DNA from: an uncultured Flavobacterium sp.
Lineage (GTDB): Bacteria > Bacteroidota > Bacteroidia > Flavobacteriales > Flavobacteriaceae
DNA length: 6,193 bases
Reading direction: 5' to 3'
Assembly: GCA_946480635.1 (NCBI GenBank)
Contig: CAMLKV010000146.1
Span: forward strand, 1 to 6,193
Both the position numbers and the translations under genes were made by a program. Positions 1 to 4,900 of the stretch are shown in pieces. Numbering within the stretch: the first letter of the stretch is position 1; the number at the start of each line of letters is the position of its first letter. The notes beneath the pieces were generated by a model. The model made no database searches. It was not told the DNA's origin and saw nothing but the letters and a program-made list of their open reading frames with translations.

Positions 1-531
1 GACTCTGTCATTTGCAGTATAGTAAAAAGTAGCTTTTGAACCATCACCTTGAAATTCGATATCAGAAATTTTCATTTCTAATTTTAAAGCAATTGCAAGC
101 TCACGAGCACGAACCTTCATTGGTTCTTCCTTATCACGAGCATTACTCCAAATTTCAATATCTTTTTGTGATGCTTTTCTATAAACTTTCAGCACTTCTC
201 CTTCAGGATTGACTCCTTTTTTCTTCATTTGAACTTTAACCAATTCGCCAGTTAAAGTCACAATCCCAACGTCATGCCCAGGTGAAGCCTCCGTAGCAAC
301 AACATCACCTATTACAAGTGATAATTTTTCCGTATTACGGTAAAATTCTTTCCTTCCGTTTTTAAATCGAACTTCTACACAGTCAAAAGGTTCTTGACCT
401 CCTGGTAAACTCATATTAGAAAGCCAATCAAAAACAGTTAATTTATTGCAGCTATCGGTGCCGCAAGTCCCATTATTTTTACACCCCTTTGGCGCTCCGC
501 CAGTAGAGGTTGAACAACTATTACATGCCAT
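1..531 (-). CDS. ricT: RicT/YaaT-like PSP1-domain protein, N-terminal part (3' end outside window)
   Basis: The reading frame opens with ATG at 531-529 and stays open to the window edge, giving 177 residues without a stop, so the C-terminus is missing. The N-terminal 30 residues are rich in cysteine (C3, C6, C17, C23, C28) and glycine. A PSP1-type body follows, with GDVVATEASPGHDVGIV around residues 75-91 and a conserved-looking end, MKISDIEFQGDGSKATFYY, at 153-171, just where the family usually continues into a DFR motif. In Bacillus the homologue RicT (YaaT) works with RicA and RicF, binds Fe-S clusters, and affects RNase Y-dependent mRNA processing and MiaB tRNA methylthiolation. Its Bacteroidota role is less clear. 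The cysteine leader could hold a metal or Fe-S cluster, which is inference. A terminator separates it from trhO upstream, so it probably has its own promoter. Family assignment is confident; the symbol is by family only. Confidence 0.88.
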   Translation of the reverse strand, partial: MACNSCSTSTGGAPKGCKNNGTCGTDSCNKLTVFDWLSNMSLPGGQEPFDCVEVRFKNGRKEFYRNTEKLSLVIGDVVATEASPGHDVGIVTLTGELVKVQMKKKGVNPEGEVLKVYRKASQKDIEIWSNARDKEEPMKVRARELAIALKLEMKISDIEFQGDGSKATFYYTANDRV

Positions 532-599
532 AAATTTGTATATATATTGGTCGTCGCGTTAATAAAACGAAACTACTATTGCCAAAATTGTTTATTGGG

Positions 600-607
600 T
601 AAAGATA
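600..607 (-). promoter_or_regulatory. weak candidate -7 element for ricT
   Basis: On the minus strand this reads TATCTTTA, one mismatch from the Bacteroidota -7 consensus TAnnTTTG. It lies about 70 bases upstream of the ricT ATG and just downstream of the terminator. I find no TTTG -33 partner at the expected 17-23 base spacing, so this is only a possible site. Confidence 0.25.
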
Positions 608-622
608 CATATTTTAAGTTCC

Positions 623-672
623 AAAAAAGAAATCCCAAATACCAATTTTTTACTTTTTGATATTTGGGATTT
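623..672 (-). terminator. Rho-independent terminator between trhO and ricT
   Basis: A perfect 12-bp inverted repeat pairs 630-641 with 661-672 (AAATCCCAAATA / TATTTGGGATTT) across a 19-base loop. On the minus strand the stem is followed by T-rich sequence, with six uninterrupted T's at 628-623. It lies downstream of the trhO stop and upstream of the ricT start, so it should end the trhO transcript. The stem is moderately GC-poor and the loop is long, so termination may be partial. Confidence 0.75.
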
Positions 673-675
673 ACG

Positions 676-700
676 CTCTGTTTTGCTAAACAAAACAGAG
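676..700. terminator. second hairpin downstream of trhO
   Basis: A perfect 10-bp stem pairs 676-685 with 691-700 (CTCTGTTTTG / CAAAACAGAG) around a 5-base loop, 18 bases past the trhO stop codon. On the minus strand no T-tract follows, so alone it is not a classical terminator for trhO. On the plus strand it is followed by ATATTTTT, so it could stop antisense transcription entering trhO. It could also protect the 3' end of the trhO mRNA. It stands in tandem with the 12-bp stem at 630-672. Confidence 0.55.
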
Positions 701-717
701 ATATTTTTAAAAGAAAA

Positions 718-972
718 TTATTCCATCAGTTTGAATAACTTATCTGATAAACGAACTCTAAATGGCACTGAAAAAGTAATTTTATCACCAGATGTTGCTT
801 TTTCTCCTGACGCACCGTTAATTCGCATTTCTGTTAAAATAATTTCTTGGTTCCCTGTTGTAGGTCCTGAAATTAAAATCTTGTCTCCTACTTGTACATC
901 AGAATTTGTAATTAAAAACTGAGCTACACTAGATTTTGTAAAATAATGTTCTGCTTTTCCTAAAATTGTTTT
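718..972 (-). other. C-terminal beta-barrel-like domain of TrhO
   Basis: This stretch encodes residues 371-454 of TrhO. It contains GKAEHYFTKSSVAQFLI, then VQVGDKILISGPTTG, and near the end SGDKITFSVPFRVRLSDKL. The order (G-K-x-x-H-Y at the first strand, V-G-D-x-I-x-I-x-G-x-T-T, then G-D-x-I-x-x-x-V and a final D-K-L) recalls, from memory, small translation-factor-like barrels and the C-terminal domain of U32 proteins such as TrhP. I have not run a profile search. Confidence 0.55.
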
Positions 973-2082
973 TTTGATTTTAATTCGTTGACGAATATTT
1001 TTTGGCGCTTCTTGTGTTGCTTTTGCTAATGAAATTCCTTTTAATTCTCCTGAATTTTTAAATTTAAGAGATTCCGATTTTCCTTTTCTGAAAATTTTAT
1101 TTCCAACCTGAATTCCTCTTCTTTTCTTTACTTGATCTTCTAACGAAAGATGAGTAGTTTCTAAACATTCTGTTGAACAACAATTTTCCATTTTTTCGGC
1201 ACATTCGTCACACTGAATAAACAACAAATGACAACCATCATTTGCACAATTTGTATGATTGTCACAAGGCTTACCACACTGGTGACACTGTGCAATAATA
1301 TCATCTGTAATTCTTTCGCCAAGACGATGATCAAACACAAAGTTTTTACCAATGAATTTACTTTCTAAACCTTCTTCTTTGATTTGCTTCGCATAGTTTA
1401 TGATACCGCCTTCAAGCTGATATACATTTTTAAAACCTTGGTGTTTAAAATATGCCGAAGCTTTTTCGCAGCGGATTCCTCCAGTGCAGTACATAACAAG
1501 GTTTTTATCTTCCTTGAAATCTTTTAATTGCTCGTTGATGATAGGTAATGATTCACGAAACGTTTCTACATCTGGTGTAATAGCTCCTGTAAAATGGCCC
1601 ACTTCACTTTCGTAGTGATTTCTAAAATCAACAACAATTGTATTTGGATCATCTAAAATATCATTGAATGCCTTAGCATTTAAGTGAATTCCTTTATTTG
1701 TAACATCAAAAGTTTCATCATTCAATCCATCGGCAACGATTTTATGACGCACTTTTACAGTAAGTTTTAAAAATGAATGATCATCGTGTTCCACAGCTAC
1801 ATTCAAACGAATTCCTTTCATGAAATCATAGGCTTCTAATGTTTCACGGAAAGCTTCAAAATTTTCTGCAGGAACACTCATTTGGGCATTGATTCCTTCT
1901 TTAGCCACATAAGTACGGCCAAGAGCATCAAGTTTATTCCAAGCTAAAAATAAATCGTTACGAAATTGTTGAGGATCTTCGATGTGCGCATATTGGTAGA
2001 AAGACAATGTAAGACGCTGCTGACCTGCTTGGTCGATAAGCTCTTTCCTTTCTTCTGCGCTTAAAGTGTTATACAGTTGCAT
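718..2082 (-). CDS. trhO: tRNA uridine(34) hydroxylase TrhO (rhodanese/YceA family) with C-terminal extension
   Basis: The 454-residue protein belongs to the YceA/UPF0176 family, which hydroxylates U34 of some tRNAs to 5-hydroxyuridine using O2. An N-terminal acylphosphatase-like domain spans about residues 22-120 (LSFYQYAHI, GRTYVAKEGINAQMS). A rhodanese domain follows at about 140-235, with VVDFRNHYESEVGHF and the active loop YCTGGIRCEKASAY. C199 is the likely catalytic cysteine and C205 the second conserved one. A cysteine-rich section at 266-306 has ten cysteines (266, 269, 273, 279, 284, 291, 294, 301, 302, 306) and could bind zinc. A basic linker at 319-342 leads to a further domain at about 371-454, reminiscent of an EF-Tu domain-2 or peptidase-U32 C-terminal barrel. 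E. coli TrhO is about 350 residues, so the last 100 or so are an addition. The ATG at 2082 fits the family N-terminus and lies about 60 bases below a good promoter. Confidence 0.92.
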   Translation of the reverse strand: MQLYNTLSAEERKELIDQAGQQRLTLSFYQYAHIEDPQQFRNDLFLAWNKLDALGRTYVAKEGINAQMSVPAENFEAFRETLEAYDFMKGIRLNVAVEHDDHSFLKLTVKVRHKIVADGLNDETFDVTNKGIHLNAKAFNDILDDPNTIVVDFRNHYESEVGHFTGAITPDVETFRESLPIINEQLKDFKEDKNLVMYCTGGIRCEKASAYFKHQGFKNVYQLEGGIINYAKQIKEEGLESKFIGKNFVFDHRLGERITDDIIAQCHQCGKPCDNHTNCANDGCHLLFIQCDECAEKMENCCSTECLETTHLSLEDQVKKRRGIQVGNKIFRKGKSESLKFKNSGELKGISLAKATQEAPKNIRQRIKIKKTILGKAEHYFTKSSVAQFLITNSDVQVGDKILISGPTTGNQEIILTEMRINGASGEKATSGDKITFSVPFRVRLSDKLFKLME

Positions 2083-2145
2083 GCTATAAACGTTAAGTGA
2101 GAAATTAATAAAATGTCATGAACTCTAAATGGAAGAATTCGGTAG

Positions 2146-2175
2146 CAAATATATTGCTTTTTAAATAATTTCAAA
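2146..2175 (-). promoter_or_regulatory. Bacteroidota-type promoter for trhO
   Basis: On the minus strand TTTG (2175-2172) is followed by an 18-base spacer and TATATTTG (2153-2146). Both match the Bacteroidota primary sigma consensus TTTG-N17-23-TAnnTTTG without a mismatch. The -33 element lies inside the last codons of dprA and the spacer covers the dprA stop. A start about seven bases below the -7 element would give a leader of some 55-60 bases before the trhO ATG. I see no terminator after dprA, so read-through from dprA may also supply trhO. Confidence 0.7.
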
Positions 2176-3261
2176 AACTTTGCCTGGCAAGGGTCTAACA
2201 ACACCTTTTAGTTCCATATTAAGTAACAATGAAGAAAGTTTAAAAACTGGAATATTACTTTCTAGTGCTATAATATCAATGTGTTCTTTTCCATTAGTTT
2301 TTAAAAAATCGAAAAGATTTTGTTCTTCAGGGTCCAGTGAAACAAAAAGTTGCTTTTGGATTGACTTCTCCTTTTTTACAACATCCCAATTCAAATTATA
2401 TACTAGATCTGCTGCGGTTGTGAGTAAATTTGCTTTTTGCGTTTTAATCAAAGTATTGCACCCTTGGCTATACCTGTCGGTCGCTCTTCCAGGAACTGCA
2501 AAAACCTCACGGTTGTAATCGTTTGCCATTGTCGCTGTAACTAATGAGCCTCCTTTTTCGGCACTTTCTATGACAATTGTAGCTTCAGAAATTCCGGCAA
2601 CAATTCTATTTCTTTTTATAAAATTCTCTTTATCTGGATTTGATGTACTCCAAAAGTCGGTCATAAAACCCCCATTACTTTCCATTTTACTCATATATTT
2701 TTTATGAGTTTTAGGATATACTTGATTTAAGCCATGAGCTAAAACACCAATAGTTTGTAAGCCATTTTCCATAGCAGCTTGATGGGCAACAATATCTACA
2801 CCATAGGCAAAACCACTCACTATAATTGGATCAAGAGGAGCTAAATCGGCTATGAGTTTTTTACAGAAATCAATACCGTAAGAAGTGATTTGTCTAGTAC
2901 CAACAATGCTTATTATCTTTTTTTGGTTAAGATTTATATTTCCTGATGTGAAGAGTAAAATTGGTCCATCAATACAATGCTTTAGCTTTTCTGGATAATC
3001 ATCATTTTTAAAATAGTGCAGATTTATTTTATTGTTTTGGATAAACTGAAGCTCTTTTTCTGCTTCAGCAAAAGCTTTTCTATTTTGAATATTTTGAATG
3101 ATTTTTTTTCCAATTCCGTCTATCGACGCTAATTGAACTGGTTTTGCCTTAAATACTTCTTCGGCTGAACCACAATGATTGAGGAGTTTTTTTGCAGTAA
3201 TATCTCCAACTCCTTCTATATTTTGTAAGGCTAATAAATGTAAAACTTCAACTTCTGACAT
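2161..3261 (-). CDS. dprA: DNA-processing protein DprA
   Basis: The 366-residue protein is a full-length DprA/Smf, which binds single-stranded DNA entering by transformation, protects it and loads RecA. The N-terminus has two helix-hairpin-helix-like motifs (IEGVGDITAKKLL at 15-27, IDGIGKKI at 47-54). The Rossmann-like core follows with SIVGTRQITSYG (118-129), VSGFAYGVDIVAHQAAM (148-164), GLNQVYPKTH (177-186), RNRIVAGIS (217-225), EKGGSLVTATMA (235-246) and VFAVPGRATD (253-262) plus QGCNTLIK (266-273). The last 65 or so residues fit the winged-helix domain found at the C-terminus of many DprA proteins. All core motifs look intact. It is divergent from the HU-like/SPOR gene at 3361 and directly upstream of trhO with a 78-base gap. 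The ATG at 3261 places the usual short lead before the first hairpin. I see no perfect TAnnTTTG upstream on this strand. Confidence 0.96.
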   Translation of the reverse strand: MSEVEVLHLLALQNIEGVGDITAKKLLNHCGSAEEVFKAKPVQLASIDGIGKKIIQNIQNRKAFAEAEKELQFIQNNKINLHYFKNDDYPEKLKHCIDGPILLFTSGNINLNQKKIISIVGTRQITSYGIDFCKKLIADLAPLDPIIVSGFAYGVDIVAHQAAMENGLQTIGVLAHGLNQVYPKTHKKYMSKMESNGGFMTDFWSTSNPDKENFIKRNRIVAGISEATIVIESAEKGGSLVTATMANDYNREVFAVPGRATDRYSQGCNTLIKTQKANLLTTAADLVYNLNWDVVKKEKSIQKQLFVSLDPEEQNLFDFLKTNGKEHIDIIALESNIPVFKLSSLLLNMELKGVVRPLPGKVFEII

Positions 3262-3297
3262 GGCGTATAATTTTGGGCAAATAAATCAAATAATTTA

Positions 3298-3322
3298 ATT
3301 TGTTAATAACATTTGTTAATAA
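3298..3322. repeat. 12-bp tandem direct repeat in the divergent promoter region
   Basis: ATTTGTTAATAA occurs at 3298-3309 and again at 3311-3322, a 13-base period with one C between copies. Each copy overlaps a TTTG, and copy 1 lies in a short odd-centred palindrome (TGTTA-A-TAACA, 3301-3311). It sits between dprA and the HU-like/SPOR gene, about 40-60 bases from either start. It could be an operator for one or both genes, or chance in very AT-rich DNA. Confidence 0.5.
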
Positions 3323-3347
3323 AATTTTTATTTTAGCTTGTATTCTT

Positions 3348-3355
3348 TACTTTTG
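3348..3355 (+). promoter_or_regulatory. -7 element of the HU-like/SPOR gene
   Basis: TACTTTTG is a perfect match to the Bacteroidota -7 consensus TAnnTTTG. At a 19-base spacing the -33 position reads TTTT (3325-3328), a partial match to TTTG. The element ends only five bases before the ATG at 3361, so transcription would begin at or beside the start codon, giving a leaderless or nearly leaderless mRNA. Confidence 0.55.
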
Positions 3356-3360
3356 TTTCT

Positions 3361-4308
3361 ATGAATATTTCACATCATATATCGCAATTACTGTACCGTT
3401 ACCCTTGTGTAACTGTACCTGGATTTGGTGCTTTTTTAACTGAAAATGTTTCGGCATCAATTCAAGAAAGCAACCATACTTTTTATCCGCCAAAAAAGGT
3501 AATTTCGTTCAACTCATACATTAAGAATAATGATGGGTTATTAGCAAACCATATTTCATTAACTGAAAAAATAAGTTATTCAGATGCTGTTTTGGTTATT
3601 GAAAATGCAGTGAAAGCATTAAATTCTACTTTAGAAGCTGGTGAAATTAGCATTCTAAAAAACATTGGTTTACTAAGAAAAAACAGTGAAGGTAATATTG
3701 TTTTTGAAGCTTCTTCACAAGTGAATTATTTAACAAATTCATTTGGCCTTAGTTCTTATGTGTCTCCAGTAGTTAAACGTGAAGAACTTAAAAAAGTAGT
3801 TGAAGAAATTATTGTTGCTGAAAAACCAACTATTGAATTACTTCCTGAAACCAAAAGAGCAAAACCATATTTGAAATATGCTGCAATGTTCATCATGTCA
3901 TTAGGAGGTGCTGGTTTTGGTTATTCGGCTTATGTTTCACAACAAGCTGAAATCGAAACAAATATTGTGAGAAGTGAAGTTCAAAAAGAACTTAATACAA
4001 AAATTCAAGAGGCTACTTTCTTTATTGACAACCCTGTTACTTCTAGCAGCGCTTCAACAATTGAAGAAAAGAAAACTTTCCCTTTCCATATTGTTTTTGG
4101 TTCATTTAGAAGCGAAAGCAATGCCGAAAAAGCCATGAAAGAGCTAGAATCTCAAGGATATAAATCGAGAATATTACCTAAAAATAATCAGGACTTGTAT
4201 CCAGTAGTTTATGGTAGTTATGCCACTTATACTGAGGCCCAATATGAAGCAACTCAAATTCAGACAACAAAGGACAAAAATGCCTGGTTGCTGATAGAAG
4301 AATTATAA
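3361..4308 (+). CDS. CCDC81-type HU-like domain protein with membrane segment and SPOR domain
   Basis: The 315-residue protein has three parts. Residues 1 to about 125 match the bacterial CCDC81 HU-like pair of domains, with the signature CVTVPGFGAFLTE (16-28) and VISFNSYIKNNDGLLANHIS (47-66). Then comes a charged linker, a single membrane segment at about 171-191 (YAAMFIMSLGGAGFGYSAYV) preceded by positive residues (KRAKPYLK), and a C-terminal SPOR domain at about 239-313 (FHIVFGSFRSESNAEKAMKE, YPVVYGSYATYTEAQYEA). SPOR domains bind glycan strands lacking stem peptides at division septa. The positive-inside rule places the HU-like part in the cytoplasm and SPOR in the periplasm. A role at the division site, possibly linking DNA or a cytoplasmic partner to septal wall, is inference. 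DNA binding by this HU-like family is not assured. The ATG at 3361 starts right at the expected HU-like N-terminus. A strong terminator follows seven bases after the stop. Confidence 0.88.
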   Translation: MNISHHISQLLYRYPCVTVPGFGAFLTENVSASIQESNHTFYPPKKVISFNSYIKNNDGLLANHISLTEKISYSDAVLVIENAVKALNSTLEAGEISILKNIGLLRKNSEGNIVFEASSQVNYLTNSFGLSSYVSPVVKREELKKVVEEIIVAEKPTIELLPETKRAKPYLKYAAMFIMSLGGAGFGYSAYVSQQAEIETNIVRSEVQKELNTKIQEATFFIDNPVTSSSASTIEEKKTFPFHIVFGSFRSESNAEKAMKELESQGYKSRILPKNNQDLYPVVYGSYATYTEAQYEATQIQTTKDKNAWLLIEEL

Positions 4309-4314
4309 TCGTAG

Positions 4315-4344
4315 AAAGCCTTTCAAAATTTGAAAGGCTTTTTT
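4315..4344 (+). terminator. Rho-independent terminator after the HU-like/SPOR gene
   Basis: AAAGCCTTTC (4315-4324) pairs perfectly with GAAAGGCTTT (4332-4341) around AAAATTT. The A's and T's of the loop can add two more pairs. A run of six T's (4339-4344) ends the structure. The flanking A's make it potentially bidirectional, but only the plus strand has a gene ending here. Confidence 0.9.
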
Positions 4345-4361
4345 AATAAACAATAACCCTT

Positions 4362-4369
4362 TACCTTTG
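4362..4369 (+). promoter_or_regulatory. -7 element of the thioesterase gene; rules out the TTG start
   Basis: TACCTTTG matches TAnnTTTG perfectly. At 19 bases upstream the sequence is TTTT (4339-4342), part of the T-tract of the preceding terminator, a partial -33 match. A transcript would begin near 4373-4377, leaving a leader of only about 5-9 bases before the ATG at 4382. The in-frame TTG at 4367 lies inside this element and so would not be transcribed as a start codon. Confidence 0.6.
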
Positions 4370-4381
4370 TCAAAAAAAACA

Positions 4382-4900
4382 ATGCAAGCAAAATTTCCTT
4401 CAGAATCATTAGCCATTCTTACAGACGTCGTTTTACCTGGTGAAACAAATCCTTTGAATAATTTATTTGGTGGTGAGTTATTGGCCAGAATGGACAGAGC
4501 CGCTAGTATTGCAGCCCGTCGTCATTCTCGTCGCATAACTGTTACCGCTTCTGTAAATCACGTAGCTTTCAATAGAGCAATTCCATTAGGAAGTGTAGTT
4601 ACTGTTGAAGCTAAGGTTTCCAGAAGTTTCAAATCTTCTATGGAAATTTATATTGATGTTTGGACTGAAGATAGAGAATCTGGAATTCGCACAAAAGCAA
4701 ACGAAGCTATTTATACTTTTGTTGCTGTAGATGATACAGGACGTCCTGTTGAAGTGCCAGAAATAATTCCTCAAACTGATGAAGAAAAACTTAGATATGA
4801 TGCCGCATTACGTAGAAAGCAATTGAGTTTAGTTTTAGCTGCCCTTTTTTGTTACATATTAATTATCCAAGATTGTGGATTAAGTTTTGTTGTATTTTGA
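4382..4900 (+). CDS. acyl-CoA thioesterase (hotdog fold, YciA/YkhA type) with aberrant C-terminus
   Basis: The 172-residue product from the ATG at 4382 is a single-hotdog acyl-CoA thioesterase, hydrolysing acyl-CoA to free acid and CoA in the cytoplasm, usually as a hexamer. The signature NLFGGELLARMDRAASIAA (27-45) holds the conserved N27, G30-G31 and D38. TASVNHVAFNR (55-65), SVVTVEAKVSRSFKSSMEI (71-89) and IYTFVAVDDTGRPVEVP (110-126) complete the fold. The family-like section runs through RRKQLSLVLA (144-153). Homologues I recall continue with a GRMKP-type helix and end in ALF plus a few residues. Here AALF is followed at once by CYILIIQD and 16 residues antisense to the 3' end of the convergent M23 gene. 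No other frame at this point gives a GRMKP-like tail, so a simple frameshift does not explain it. A deletion that removed the tail, the stop and the spacer fits best. The catalytic core is complete, so activity may remain. A 15-bp longer form from TTG at 4367 is unlikely. Confidence 0.88.
   Translation: MQAKFPSESLAILTDVVLPGETNPLNNLFGGELLARMDRAASIAARRHSRRITVTASVNHVAFNRAIPLGSVVTVEAKVSRSFKSSMEIYIDVWTEDRESGIRTKANEAIYTFVAVDDTGRPVEVPEIIPQTDEEKLRYDAALRRKQLSLVLAALFCYILIIQDCGLSFVVF

Noticed and set aside
683..922. 79-codon open frame on the plus strand
   Set aside because: It lies mostly antisense to the 3' end of trhO and begins inside the hairpin at 676-700. No family resemblance was seen.
1161..1352. 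63-codon minus-strand frame inside trhO
   Set aside because: It is an alternative frame of the cysteine-rich part of trhO; no frameshift is needed because the trhO frame is continuous.
2145..2157. Small inverted repeat GCAA/TTGC after the dprA stop as a terminator
   Set aside because: A four-base stem without a T-tract is too weak, and the sequence is better explained as the trhO -7 element.
2180..2518. 112-codon plus-strand frame opposite dprA
   Set aside because: It is fully antisense to an intact dprA with well-conserved motifs; its composition is that of a shadow frame.
4586..4774. 62-codon minus-strand frame
   Set aside because: It is antisense to the well-conserved core of the thioesterase and has no upstream signal.
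4841..4900. Frameshift as the cause of the odd thioesterase tail
   Set aside because: The other two frames after 4840 begin LPFFVT and CPFLLH, neither of which resembles the expected GRMKP-type tail, so a deletion fits better.
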